From the NCBI GenBank assembly GCA_018822665.1, contig JAHJJX010000027.1, positions 310,001 to 374,000 of the forward strand: a DNA stretch of 64,000 nucleotides, read 5' to 3'. Made by a program: the position numbers and the translations under genes. The notes under the pieces were generated by a model. It did no database searches. It was not told the origin of the DNA and saw only the letters and a program-made list of their open reading frames with translations. The DNA is from a bacterium (GTDB lineage: Bacteria > Campylobacterota > Campylobacteria > Campylobacterales > Sulfurimonadaceae). This document shows positions 40,131-48,759 of the stretch, one piece after another. Within the stretch, counting starts at the first letter, position 1. Every line of letters starts with the position of its first letter.

Positions 40131-41777
40131 TCATACTTCCTTTAATCTTTTTGGTGTCTGCATCGGGCATACTTTATAAACAAAATCATGTCGCAACTTA
40201 TGAAACAGACTCTCTTTATCCCAAAACTCCGGATACATCACTTTTATTTCACTCTCTTTACACTCGTTTATAAACTCTCTATTTTCTTGCAAGTAGTCTT
40301 GCTTGCTATAGAGAAAGTCATCATATTTATCTTCATTTTCTACTAATTTCTGTAAAAAATTTCTAAGCTCTTCAAAATAGTTCTCTTTTTCAAATACCTC
40401 ATCAATCATACCAATCTCTTTCGCTTTGTGAGCATTGATAGGCAGACAATTATTAAGTAGTTTTTCTGCCTTTTGCGCACCCACTCTTTTTGGCAAAGTG
40501 TAAGTGTGATATTCACTCCCACTCAGACCTATTGTTTTATAGTGAGGGTTTAAAACAGTGTTTCCACATGCCAAGACATAGTCACAAGCTAATGCCAAAA
40601 ATACTCCGCCGGCTCCGGCATTTTTATGGAGTGAGGCAACCGTAATCACTTCATCAGCAAATAAAATAGACTTTATCAAATCATTCATCGCATTAATGTT
40701 ACTCCAGCCATCCTCGCCCTGCTTTTGAGAATCTTCAAGAATATTCAGATGAATTCCATTACTAAAAAACTCTTCTGCTCCCATAAGTACAATCACTTTA
40801 GCACTCTCTTGGAGATATTCAAAAGCATACTTTAGCCTTATGCACTGCTCAGCACCCATTGCCCCATTGTGAAAATTAAAATATAGATACGCCACGTCAC
40901 CATCTTTGTGTGAGCTAATTTCATAAAATGTTTTGTAACTCATGTCAAAGAGCAGAGGAAGCCTATCTTCTTTTACACCTTTAATTTTCTCTTTCAAAAC
41001 ATAGGTAGCAGGAAGCTTAAACTTGCCTATTTCTTGGAGATGACTTATCCAGATAGCTCCATCCACTGTGCCTATACAAACAGCGCCGTCTCTTTTAGCA
41101 ATAATCTCTTTTGGGCTACCTTTTAATTTGTCTTCTTGCCACGCGCCAAAGAGATAACACTCTACTTCAAGCAACGTTTCTCGAACACCGGGAAAACTGT
41201 CGCTGAGGCTAATCTTTTTTATTATCTCTTTTGTACTATCTTTTTGCCAATCTATGGCTCTATCTTCTTGAGTCAGATAATAATGCATCGCAGCTTTTAG
41301 CTGCGGAGTTGGCTGAAACTCTTGATTATCCAAATTTCTCAACAGTTCTTTGAGTGCATCTGAAGCGGCATCTGCGACCTCAGCTCTATATATGGAAGCC
41401 TTCGTAGCATCTCTCATCTCAAATCTTACTTCGCTGTATATTTCTCCGCTATCAAACTCTTCATTGGCTTTGAGTATGACAACTCCCCACTCCTTTCTCT
41501 CATCCCGCAGGGCATGGTCTATTGCGTTATGACCTCTGTCTCCTCGGATGCCTGGATGAAGTATAAATGTAGGCGTTTTGAGAAATATCTCTTTGGGAAT
41601 AAACTTTTTCAAATAAGGGCAGAAGATAATGTCAGGCTGAAACCGCTCTACTTCGTCTAGCATCGTTTTATCATTTATGGCAAACTCTACAGACACGGTG
41701 TGATTCATCTCTTTAAGTTCACAATAGATTCTCTGCGTAAGAGAGTTAAAGGCAGATACGAGCAGAAGTATTTTCAT
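40131..41777 (-). CDS. hypX: Hydrogenase maturation factor HypX (HoxX)
   Basis: Makes the active-site CO ligand from a one-carbon (formyl) unit, a route used by hydrogenases working in the presence of oxygen. About 548 residues. The N-terminal formyltransferase-like domain has HPGIRGDRGHNAIDHAL, the C-terminal enoyl-CoA-hydratase-like domain has GAGGVFLALACDYVLA. The ATG at 41777 is preferred to the upstream GTG at 41807 because MKILLLVSAFNSLTQR is the usual N-terminus and the latter overlaps hypE. Contains TTCCACATGCC at 40562-40572 (LACGN). Confidence 0.9.
   Translation of the reverse strand: MKILLLVSAFNSLTQRIYCELKEMNHTVSVEFAINDKTMLDEVERFQPDIIFCPYLKKFIPKEIFLKTPTFILHPGIRGDRGHNAIDHALRDERKEWGVVILKANEEFDSGEIYSEVRFEMRDATKASIYRAEVADAASDALKELLRNLDNQEFQPTPQLKAAMHYYLTQEDRAIDWQKDSTKEIIKKISLSDSFPGVRETLLEVECYLFGAWQEDKLKGSPKEIIAKRDGAVCIGTVDGAIWISHLQEIGKFKLPATYVLKEKIKGVKEDRLPLLFDMSYKTFYEISSHKDGDVAYLYFNFHNGAMGAEQCIRLKYAFEYLQESAKVIVLMGAEEFFSNGIHLNILEDSQKQGEDGWSNINAMNDLIKSILFADEVITVASLHKNAGAGGVFLALACDYVLACGNTVLNPHYKTIGLSGSEYHTYTLPKRVGAQKAEKLLNNCLPINAHKAKEIGMIDEVFEKENYFEELRNFLQKLVENEDKYDDFLYSKQDYLQENREFINECKESEIKVMYPEFWDKESLFHKLRHDFVYKVCPMQTPKRLKEV
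40562..40572 (+). repeat. TTCCACATGCC word
   Basis: Exact copy in hypX, opposite to the gene, read as LACGN; matches the extended form ending AAG. Confidence 0.85.
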
Positions 41778-41781
41778 CTCT

Positions 41782-42780
41782 TTAGCAGATTCTAGGAAGT
41801 AACTCACCGCTTGGAGTATCTAAAAATCTTTTTGTTCCCCAACTGCTGTTTAAAATCACTTTTTTCAAATGTGCATCTGTCACATTGGCGATAATCGTTG
41901 CCCTTGAACAGTTCTCAAATGTTTTTAAAATTTCTATCGCCCTATGGGCATCTTCTTTTTTAACAGCCAATACAAAAGTACCCTCATTCGCCAAAGCAGC
42001 TGCTTCAAAACCAAGCATTTCACAAATACCCTTTACCTCATCGCTCACAGGAATTTTTTCCTCTTCGACCTCGATACAGACATTCGACTGTTTCGCCCAC
42101 TCATTTAAAACAGCACTTACCCCGCCTCTCGTTGCATCTCGCATGGCAGTTATTTTTATCTCGGCATCCAAAAGAGCTTTTACCTGAGGAAAAAGTGACT
42201 CACAATCACTTTTAAGCGGACTACTCATCTCAATACCCTCACGCGCAGCAAAGATAGTAGCACCGTGACAACCGATATCACGGTTTACAAGAATCAAGTC
42301 ATCTTCACTGATATTGTTAGAGCTGATTCCTTTTTTGAGAACTTCACCGATTCCGCTTGTGTTGATAAAAATTTTATCTACACTTCCGCGCGGGACAACC
42401 TTGGTATCGCCACTTACAACAATCGCACCATTAATTGCAAGCTCTTGTTTCATACTTCGCACAATCCGCTCAAGCTCTCTCGTCTCAAACCCCTCTTCTA
42501 TAATCACACTGCAAGTAAGGTACTTCGGTTGCGCACCCATCATAGCAAGGTCATTACACGTCCCGCAAACCGCCAACTTACCTATGTCAGCCCCCGGGAA
42601 AAACAGAGGCGAAACGGTAAAACTATCAGTAGAAAAAGCCAAAGCACCACCATGAATAATCGCCGCATCTTCACTCTTCTCTAAAATCTCGTTTTTAAAA
42701 GCCTTGTAAAACACGCTAGAGATAAGTTCATTATTCTCCTCTCCACCGTTTCCACATGCCAAGGTTACTGTTTTGTTCAT
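41782..42780 (-). CDS. hypE: Hydrogenase maturation protein HypE (carbamoyl dehydratase)
   Basis: Turns the HypF-transferred carbamoyl group into the cyanide ligand on its C-terminal cysteine. 332 residues; ends PRIC, the canonical reactive tail. ATP-binding AIR-synthase-like fold with GDTKVVPRG and MRDATRGGVSAVLNEWA. The start MNKTVTLACGNGGEEN is matched by a degenerate copy at 43732. A 100-base gap separates it from hepT. Its first codons contain a motif copy (42750-42760). Confidence 0.96.
   Translation of the reverse strand: MNKTVTLACGNGGEENNELISSVFYKAFKNEILEKSEDAAIIHGGALAFSTDSFTVSPLFFPGADIGKLAVCGTCNDLAMMGAQPKYLTCSVIIEEGFETRELERIVRSMKQELAINGAIVVSGDTKVVPRGSVDKIFINTSGIGEVLKKGISSNNISEDDLILVNRDIGCHGATIFAAREGIEMSSPLKSDCESLFPQVKALLDAEIKITAMRDATRGGVSAVLNEWAKQSNVCIEVEEEKIPVSDEVKGICEMLGFEAAALANEGTFVLAVKKEDAHRAIEILKTFENCSRATIIANVTDAHLKKVILNSSWGTKRFLDTPSGELLPRIC
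42750..42760 (+). repeat. TTCCACATGCC word at hypE start
   Basis: Exact copy within hypE codons 7-11, matching TTTCCACATGCCAAG in full. Forms an inverted pair with 42867-42877. Confidence 0.85.
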
Positions 42781-42866
42781 CTATTTTTCCTATTTAAAAA
42801 TCTTGACTTGTTCTATTTTATCGGTTAAAATCGTATCGCGAACAAAAAACCGTCTGTGAAATCTTT

Positions 42867-42877
42867 GGCATGTGGAA
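42867..42877 (-). repeat. TTCCACATGCC word, intergenic
   Basis: Exact copy in the hypE-hepT spacer, just past the hepT stop; the only exact copy outside a frame. Confidence 0.85.
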
Positions 42878-42880
42878 AAC

Positions 42881-43300
42881 TCATAATCTTAAATATGCCA
42901 AATCTTCGTAATATTCACTCTTTAACGCTTCGTCAATATAAATTTTATGATTTTCTATTTTTGGTAACATCTCAATAAGCATTTTTTTTAAAGTCGGCAA
43001 ATAGTTTTGGATGATATCCCAAACCATGCTTTCATCTATGCCTCTGTAATTATGTGAGATTTTATCTCTCATAGCCGAGATACTTTTCCAACTGAGGGCA
43101 TCGGAACTCTTAAGAGCATCATCAATCTTTTTATTTTCTTCGCCTATAGCAATAAGCAAATTAACTGTTGCGTTGAAATTGAGCTGTTTATTTGCATAAA
43201 AAAACTTTTCTTCATCCTCAAAATCCTTAGAGTAGTAAAAAATCTTCTCTATCGCTTCAAGAATAGTCAAAATATAAGTTATATTTTTACTGCTAAACAT
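42881..43300 (-). CDS. hepT: HepT-like HEPN RNase toxin
   Basis: About 139 residues from the preferred ATG at 43300, where ATGTTTAG overlaps the mntA stop by 8 bases; a longer frame would start at 43324. The HEPN active-site motif R-x4-H-x-Y is intact in RDKISHNY. In characterised MntA-HepT pairs HepT cleaves RNA and is silenced by AMPylation of the tyrosine by MntA. Here the pair lies after mcrB in the hyp operon. Confidence 0.85.
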   Translation of the reverse strand: MFSSKNITYILTILEAIEKIFYYSKDFEDEEKFFYANKQLNFNATVNLLIAIGEENKKIDDALKSSDALSWKSISAMRDKISHNYRGIDESMVWDIIQNYLPTLKKMLIEMLPKIENHKIYIDEALKSEYYEDLAYLRL

Positions 43301-43577
43301 AGATAAAATCCTCTTTTGCATCAAACTTTATAAGAGGATTGAGTTTTTTAAAATTCATTAAATCCACTTTGGCTTCTAAGCTTTTGGATAATTCTTCTTC
43401 AAGTTTTAAGTATCTCTCAAAACTCATCTTAGAACCCTTTTCTAGGATATAAGCTATATCAATATCGCTATCTTGATGGTTCATATCCTTAGCAAAAGAG
43501 CCAAAAAGAACAAATTGACTAATGTTAAAATCGCTCTTTTTATCTTTTAAAACATTTAAAATTTCATTTTTATTCAT
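43293..43577 (-). CDS. mntA: MntA-like nucleotidyltransferase antitoxin
   Basis: About 94 residues. Minimal nucleotidyltransferase motif GSFAKDMNHQDSDIDI has the GS-x10-DxD pattern for metal and nucleotide binding. The start at 43577 is supported by AAGGAG 7 bases upstream; the longer frame to 43616 adds an unrelated N-terminus. Its ATGA overlaps the stop of the degenerate hypE copy. Expected to AMPylate HepT. Confidence 0.85.
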   Translation of the reverse strand: MNKNEILNVLKDKKSDFNISQFVLFGSFAKDMNHQDSDIDIAYILEKGSKMSFERYLKLEEELSKSLEAKVDLMNFKKLNPLIKFDAKEDFIYV

Positions 43578-43732
43578 CCGTTGTCTCCTTGATGTATTAT
43601 ATCTTTTACTGTGCAAGAGTGACTTACTCTCATCTGAACTTTAGCCCAAAATAGCTTCGTATGAATTAGTGTAGCCAAACTAGTACTCTTCTCTTCAGCA
43701 TTTCCACATGCCAAGGTTATTGTTTTAGTCAT
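43574..43732 (-). pseudogene. hypE: Degenerate duplicate of the hypE 5' end
   Basis: A 52-codon frame starting MTKTITLACGNAEEK, against MNKTVTLACGNGGEE of hypE. About the first 36 bases match hypE with few changes, including 15 of 18 bases before the shared motif word; after that the similarity fades, with hints of a shifted match around YKAF. The ATG overlaps the mcrB stop by 8 bases (ATGACTAA) and the TGA overlaps mntA. It may still be translated as a coupling leader. It marks the place where foreign genes entered the hypD-hypE interval. Confidence 0.65.
43702..43712 (+). repeat. TTCCACATGCC word in hypE remnant
   Basis: Exact copy at the same place in the degenerate hypE 5' end as in hypE itself. 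Confidence 0.85.
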
Positions 43733-45251
43733 TTATATTTTCTGATTTTAAAATATTGAGTGCAAGATTTAATTTAGCATTATCCACATAAAAATATTCT
43801 TCCAAAAGTGGCTTGATTTTGTACTCTTTTACAAACTCCAAATCTTCATCATTTGCAACATTCATAAAATAACTATGTCCGAGTTTATAATCTTCGTTTA
43901 AATTCTCAGCTATAAATATATTGAGCTTGTTAAATAATTCTTTGGCATGTGGAAATGATACAAGTTCAACATTAGGCTTCATTTTCAAAAATGTAAATCT
44001 TCGTCTGAGTGCGATATCTATGGTCGCTATGGATTTGTCGGTAGAGTTCATTGTGGCGATGATGTAGAGGTTTGAAGGTACTTTGAACTTCTCTTTTGAA
44101 TAGGGAAGTGTCACTTCGTAAACATCTCTTTTATCCTCTTCTATAAGTGTGATTAACTCACCGAAGATTTTAGAAATATTGCCTCTGTTTATTTCGTCTA
44201 TGACTATGTAGAAGTTTTTTTGTTCATTGTATTCAACTTCATTTACGATATTATTGCATATAGCATAAAGGATTGAGTTGTAGCCATACATGTACTTATC
44301 AAAGCTAGTATCTATATTTTCTAAATTTCTATTTTTTATATCTTCTAATGTAATGGTTGAATTTTTTATATTTTCAATTAGTTCAACTACTAACTTTTTT
44401 GGCATTGGAACAATTCTATTGTCTTTTTCTTTTTTTATATTTATTAAATCTGATGTTACACTTTCAATTATATAAGTGCTTCTATCTGATTTAATTTCTC
44501 TCCCAATTGACATTGTCTTATTAATGTTTATTTTGCCAAAAGCTTTTGTAGATATTGTTTTAAATATCCCATCTTCAAGCTCGATATTCCCACTCTCATT
44601 CGGTCGAAAACCCTCTATGAAGTCCTCATAAGAGTAGCTTTGATGAAAGGTTACAAACTCTACTCTTTTTTCTTGTTTTATGCTCTCATATATTTCGTTC
44701 TCTAATTCCACATGCCGATTTTCTGAGATAGTATCGAATATCTCTTTTTGACCTTTACCCTCTTCTATCATGGATATTAGGTTTTTATAGTTGTGAGTTT
44801 TTCCGACTCCTGGAGCGCCATAGAGGATTATGTTTTTGATACTTAGCATATTTTGATTCCCTTTATTTATCTCATTCTCTATCATAGCTTCGTTACTTCT
44901 ACCTGTAATATTTTTATAATATTTTTTATGTAATTCCAGAGATTTTTTTGCATTTTGACAAATACTTTCGCCAAAATCACTACATAAATGTTCAATAAAA
45001 TAGTGTTCAGAAAATTTATTTATAGTTCTTGCGAATTGCTGTCCCTTTATCATATATACCAAATTGTTGAGATAGTCGGTTAAACTTGCAATATTCCACT
45101 CAAACTTATTTTCAAGTTTTATAATTTTTACAATTTCTTCAACAATATGCTTTTGTGTTAATTCTAAAAAATTATTTTGATTTTCTTGATAATATTTTTT
45201 AAATTTAGAATATACATCTTTTATATGCTCATTGGTTATTTTTTTATTCAT
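43725..45251 (-). CDS. mcrB: McrB-like AAA+ GTPase of a McrBC-type modification-dependent restriction system
   Basis: 508 residues. N-terminal 150 residues, divergent and probably DNA-recognising; Walker A YGAPGVGKTHN (about 155), VTFHQSYSYEDFIEGFRP, Walker B FYIVIDEINRGN, signature MNSTDKSIATIDIALRRRF. In E. coli, McrB hydrolyses GTP to drive McrC cleavage of methylated DNA. It follows mcrC (overlap of 4 bases), the reverse of the usual order. Contains two exact motif copies (43944, 44706). Confidence 0.88.
   Translation of the reverse strand: MNKKITNEHIKDVYSKFKKYYQENQNNFLELTQKHIVEEIVKIIKLENKFEWNIASLTDYLNNLVYMIKGQQFARTINKFSEHYFIEHLCSDFGESICQNAKKSLELHKKYYKNITGRSNEAMIENEINKGNQNMLSIKNIILYGAPGVGKTHNYKNLISMIEEGKGQKEIFDTISENRHVELENEIYESIKQEKRVEFVTFHQSYSYEDFIEGFRPNESGNIELEDGIFKTISTKAFGKININKTMSIGREIKSDRSTYIIESVTSDLINIKKEKDNRIVPMPKKLVVELIENIKNSTITLEDIKNRNLENIDTSFDKYMYGYNSILYAICNNIVNEVEYNEQKNFYIVIDEINRGNISKIFGELITLIEEDKRDVYEVTLPYSKEKFKVPSNLYIIATMNSTDKSIATIDIALRRRFTFLKMKPNVELVSFPHAKELFNKLNIFIAENLNEDYKLGHSYFMNVANDEDLEFVKEYKIKPLLEEYFYVDNAKLNLALNILKSENIND
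43944..43954 (-). repeat. TTCCACATGCC word
   Basis: Exact copy in mcrB, read as FPHAK. Confidence 0.85.
44706..44716 (+). repeat. TTCCACATGCC word
   Basis: Exact copy in mcrB, opposite to the gene, read as RHVEL, a different frame from the PHA copies. Confidence 0.85.
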
Positions 45252-46387
45252 CTTAATTCTCCTATTCTATTTTTAATCTCTTCCATAAACTCACTATACC
45301 CACCATCAAATCCCAAATCAATACTCTTAATCTTCAAACCAATTTCCCTCTCATCTTTACCTAAACGCATTTCATAATCAAAATGCTCCAAGTGTTTAGG
45401 ATACAAAAGCATCGTATTTTTAATCCCAAAGTTTGTCCCATAGACAAACATCTGGTACTTGTCGTTTGTTGCCAAATCATCTTTAGTTTTTAAAATTTTA
45501 TACTTTGTGTCTATTATCATGTTTGTCGTTATTATGTCGGGTTTTAACTGTAAGTTGCCAAAATTTTTCTGGTTTTGCAGTTTTGTATTTGGGTCTAACT
45601 CTTTAAAAATTCGCCCAATAAATTTCTCAAACAACTCATTCATATCAAACAAAAACGCAAAACTTTTTTTATCTTTTGCGAAGAGTGGAATAGACTTGCT
45701 CAAAAGTAAAAGTGCAAACTCAAAACTCTCTTTGTATCTGGCATTGAGCCTATGAAAATGAATGCTCAAATAATTAATATCAAAACTTTTAATCTCCACT
45801 TCATCAAGTGCGATTTCACATGCCATTAAAAGGCGTTTATCTTTAGCAAAAAGCATAAGAGATTTTACGGCATAAAGAAAAAATTGATTAAGCTCGTTGT
45901 TCATGCTGAACTCATCATATTCGCAATAGATTTTGTTTTTTATATGGTTGGTTTTGAGATTTTCATTGATGAGATATTTGCCTCTGAGTGTTGTGAGGTT
46001 CTCTTGCTCGGTAATGTACTCTTTGTAGATTCCCTGCTGTAACTCGGCAAACAATTTTTTTGCATAGAGCTGGATGAAAACTTCTAAAATCGTGTGACTC
46101 TCATTTTGGCATGTGGAAATATCTTCGTTTTGAAGTTTGATATCATAAGCGTACATAAGCATATAGATAAAAGTATTTAAATTTTGCTTTTCGTCGTTGT
46201 CTTTGTTACTTATCTTGGGAAGCAAATAAAAATCTTCCCCTTCAAAGTTTAGTATTCCACAATATTGACGTGATTTTAATATATTCCAATCGAGTTTGAA
46301 ATACTTATGAAGTGCAGGCGTGTTTATAATATATAGCTTTAATTTCTCATGTGTTACTTCGCTATATTCATATATTATATTTAACAT
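45248..46387 (-). CDS. mcrC: McrC-like nuclease subunit
   Basis: 379 residues. An N-terminal beta region (YFKLDWNILKSRQYCGILNF) is followed by helices and a PD-(D/E)xK core seen as KPDIITTNMIIDTKYK. Partner of McrB; cuts DNA when activated. First of the two mcr genes, 34 bases after the CHAD-SixA gene. Carries an exact motif copy (46108-46118, STCQ) and a one-base variant (45814). Confidence 0.85.
   Translation of the reverse strand: MLNIIYEYSEVTHEKLKLYIINTPALHKYFKLDWNILKSRQYCGILNFEGEDFYLLPKISNKDNDEKQNLNTFIYMLMYAYDIKLQNEDISTCQNESHTILEVFIQLYAKKLFAELQQGIYKEYITEQENLTTLRGKYLINENLKTNHIKNKIYCEYDEFSMNNELNQFFLYAVKSLMLFAKDKRLLMACEIALDEVEIKSFDINYLSIHFHRLNARYKESFEFALLLLSKSIPLFAKDKKSFAFLFDMNELFEKFIGRIFKELDPNTKLQNQKNFGNLQLKPDIITTNMIIDTKYKILKTKDDLATNDKYQMFVYGTNFGIKNTMLLYPKHLEHFDYEMRLGKDEREIGLKIKSIDLGFDGGYSEFMEEIKNRIGELR
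46108..46118 (-). repeat. TTCCACATGCC word
   Basis: Exact copy in mcrC, read as STCQ. Confidence 0.85.
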
Positions 46388-46421
46388 ATTATTTCATCAA
46401 CTTATGCTCATTAGTTTCTAT

Positions 46422-47606
46422 TCACTTCTCTTTTTTCGGATAATCAAACGAAAGCAACCTTGCATTTTTAGCACTTATATCTGTCCAACTATCGCAGTCA
46501 AACTCTATCTCAACAATTCCACATGTCGGGATGTTTTCATTCAGATTTATATACTTTTGAGCTAACTCATTCAAGCTAGGATTATGCCCGAACAAAAATA
46601 CGACCCTGTTTTCATCATCTATTTCACTCACTATTTTATGAAGTTCATTCACGCTTGATTCATAAATATTTTCATCAAACACAATCTCTTTTTCAAACTC
46701 TATTTTTTTTGTAATTATCTCTGCCGTAGTTTTGGCTCTTAGTGCAGGACTTGACAATATTAGGTCGGGCATCACTCTTTTTTCTTTGAGTTTGCTTCCC
46801 ATCAAAGGAGCATCTGCTTTACCTCTTTTGTTTAAAGGTCTCTCAAAATCATCCAGTGAACTCTCTTTCCAGCTTGATTTTGCATGTCTGATTATGTAGA
46901 GTTTTTTCATGAAAGGGCCTTTGTTTACTTTTTGATTCAAATCTTTAAATTGTTTAAATAGTTTGAGATTTTGCTTTTGGGTGAACTTTTCTATTTTTTT
47001 AAGCAGTTTATCTTGTATATCAAAACTGCTTAATTCTTTCACTCCGTTATAGTTGTCATTGATAGTGCCTAAAATATCTTTTATTTTGCTCAGCGTTTTA
47101 ATCTTTTTTTCATCTTTAGAAGAACTGTTTTTTTCTATGAACAATATTTTTTTTATATAAATTCTATACACATGCAACTCTTCTTTATCTAACTTTACTT
47201 CCTCGCTATTCATCATATCCATCTCTTGAATCTCATGATGAAACTCTGCACTCTCTGGTACAACTAAAGTTTTTAAATAATGATGCAGTTTATCTATCTC
47301 TTTTTTTCTACGTTCATTAACAGAGTTTATTATACTTGCTGTGTCCATTTTTTTGAGATATTTTTTTGGTAAAGATTTGAGGTAAGTCTCAGAAAATACA
47401 TCAATATCTCTTACTTTATTACTTGTTTTTATAACTTTTTTTACTATTTTAGAAAAAGGTTCATCACTTTGCAGTAATGAGAAAAGCTCTCTGCATATCA
47501 CTCTGAGCTCATGAATCTCTTCAATGCTCTCTTTATGATGTTTTAGAAAATTTTTAACATATTTTTTAAACTCTTTTAGTTTTTTGAGCCACTCTGTATT
47601 TTCCAT
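46422..47606 (-). CDS. CHAD domain fused to SixA-like phosphohistidine phosphatase
   Basis: 394 residues. Residues 1-230 or so are a CHAD helical domain (IHELRVICRELFSLL, NKVRDIDVFSETYL), a fold that binds polyphosphate. From about 232 (MKKLYIIRHAKSSW) it is a SixA histidine phosphatase with the catalytic RHA, LTSRALRAKTT-type SSPALRAKTTAEII, and FGHNPSLNEL. No stop or frameshift separates the parts. Both modules concern phosphate, so a polyphosphate-linked or phosphohistidine role is conceivable. Begins 10 bases after hypD and 34 before mcrC; it may be native to the locus or part of the insertion. Confidence 0.85.
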   Translation of the reverse strand: MENTEWLKKLKEFKKYVKNFLKHHKESIEEIHELRVICRELFSLLQSDEPFSKIVKKVIKTSNKVRDIDVFSETYLKSLPKKYLKKMDTASIINSVNERRKKEIDKLHHYLKTLVVPESAEFHHEIQEMDMMNSEEVKLDKEELHVYRIYIKKILFIEKNSSSKDEKKIKTLSKIKDILGTINDNYNGVKELSSFDIQDKLLKKIEKFTQKQNLKLFKQFKDLNQKVNKGPFMKKLYIIRHAKSSWKESSLDDFERPLNKRGKADAPLMGSKLKEKRVMPDLILSSPALRAKTTAEIITKKIEFEKEIVFDENIYESSVNELHKIVSEIDDENRVVFLFGHNPSLNELAQKYINLNENIPTCGIVEIEFDCDSWTDISAKNARLLSFDYPKKEK

Positions 47607-47616
47607 AATATTTCAC

Positions 47617-48759
47617 CTACAAAAGATTTCCATATTTATAGTACGCTGCACATGCACCTTCGCTGCTTACCATACAACTACCTATCGGACTTGTGGGTTT
47701 ACATGCGGTTCCAAAAATAGTACACTCTGGCGGATTTGCCATTCCTCTTAAAATATCTCCACAGATACAGAGTTTATGGTCTTCTATCTCTTGAAGCGGC
47801 AGAACTTCTTTGTAAATCACTTCTGCATCATAGGCTTTAAACTCTGCTTTGAGTTTGAGTCCGCTTTTTGGTATATTGCCAAGACCTCTCCATTTAAAAA
47901 GGTCTGTTTTTTCAAAGTACCTGTTTACCAGCTCTTGGGCTTTTATATTTCCATCGTAGGTCACAAGTCTTTTGTACTCTACTTCAAGCTCACATCTGCC
48001 TTCTATAAACTGCTTTACTATCATGCTTATTGCCTGCATAACATCCACAGGTTCAAACCCTGCAACAACAACAGGACGATTATAGTCTCTTGGAAACTCT
48101 TCATAAATTTTGCTTCCGCTTATTACGCTTACATGCGAGGGTCCAAGGAATGCGTCTATTTTATTGTTGTAACTGTCAACATGAATATCTCTGGAATCTA
48201 TAAGCTCTTTCATAACCTCTGGAACTGTTACGTGGTTTATATGAAAGAGAACATTTTTCATATCTTGTTTTATCACTGCATCAAGAAGTGCGGCGGTCAT
48301 CGGGGTTGTGGTTTCAAAACCAATGGCAAAGAAAATGACCTTTTTTGACAGATTCTCTTTTGCAATTTTCAGACAATCAAGTGGAGAGTAAACAAAACGT
48401 ACATCCGCTCCCTTACTTCTTGCATCTTGAAGACTTCCGTTGCTTCCCGGTACTTTTATCATATCACCCAAAGTTACGAGAATAACGTCCGGTTGCATAC
48501 TCAAAACATAGGCATGGTCGATTCTCTCTTTTGGCATAATACAAACAGGACAGCCTGGACCATGAATAAATTTGATGTTTACAGGCAGAAGTTGAGGAAT
48601 ACCGTACTTCATAATCGTATGCGTATGTCCTCCGCACACTTCCATGATGTTTATGGCATGTGGAAGTGATTTTGCATCCTCTTTAATGATTCTTGCGTAA
48701 GCTTTTATAGTGTCTGCATCTCTAAAATCATCATAAAGATTTTTAAGTTCGAGTACCAT
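47617..48759 (-). CDS. hypD: Hydrogenase maturation protein HypD
   Basis: Iron-sulfur scaffold where the Fe(CN)2CO unit is assembled with HypC. 380 residues; EVCGGHTH, GPGCPVCIMP, SPLDCLKIA, and the 4Fe-4S segment near the end (ECTIFGTACKP, SEGACAAYYKY). Start overlaps hypC stop by one base. Holds motif copy 48655-48665 (LPHAI). Confidence 0.97.
   Translation of the reverse strand: MVLELKNLYDDFRDADTIKAYARIIKEDAKSLPHAINIMEVCGGHTHTIMKYGIPQLLPVNIKFIHGPGCPVCIMPKERIDHAYVLSMQPDVILVTLGDMIKVPGSNGSLQDARSKGADVRFVYSPLDCLKIAKENLSKKVIFFAIGFETTTPMTAALLDAVIKQDMKNVLFHINHVTVPEVMKELIDSRDIHVDSYNNKIDAFLGPSHVSVISGSKIYEEFPRDYNRPVVVAGFEPVDVMQAISMIVKQFIEGRCELEVEYKRLVTYDGNIKAQELVNRYFEKTDLFKWRGLGNIPKSGLKLKAEFKAYDAEVIYKEVLPLQEIEDHKLCICGDILRGMANPPECTIFGTACKPTSPIGSCMVSSEGACAAYYKYGNLL
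48655..48665 (-). repeat. TTCCACATGCC word
   Basis: Exact copy in hypD, read as LPHAI. Confidence 0.85.

Noticed and set aside
41778-41807. Longer hypX start at a GTG
   Set aside because: It overlaps hypE and adds residues not found at the usual HypX N-terminus; the ATG at 41777 gives the expected MKIL start.
47776-48348. 190-codon frame antisense to hypD
   Set aside because: Cys/Phe/Tyr-rich composition typical of the complement of an AT-rich gene; no start signal.
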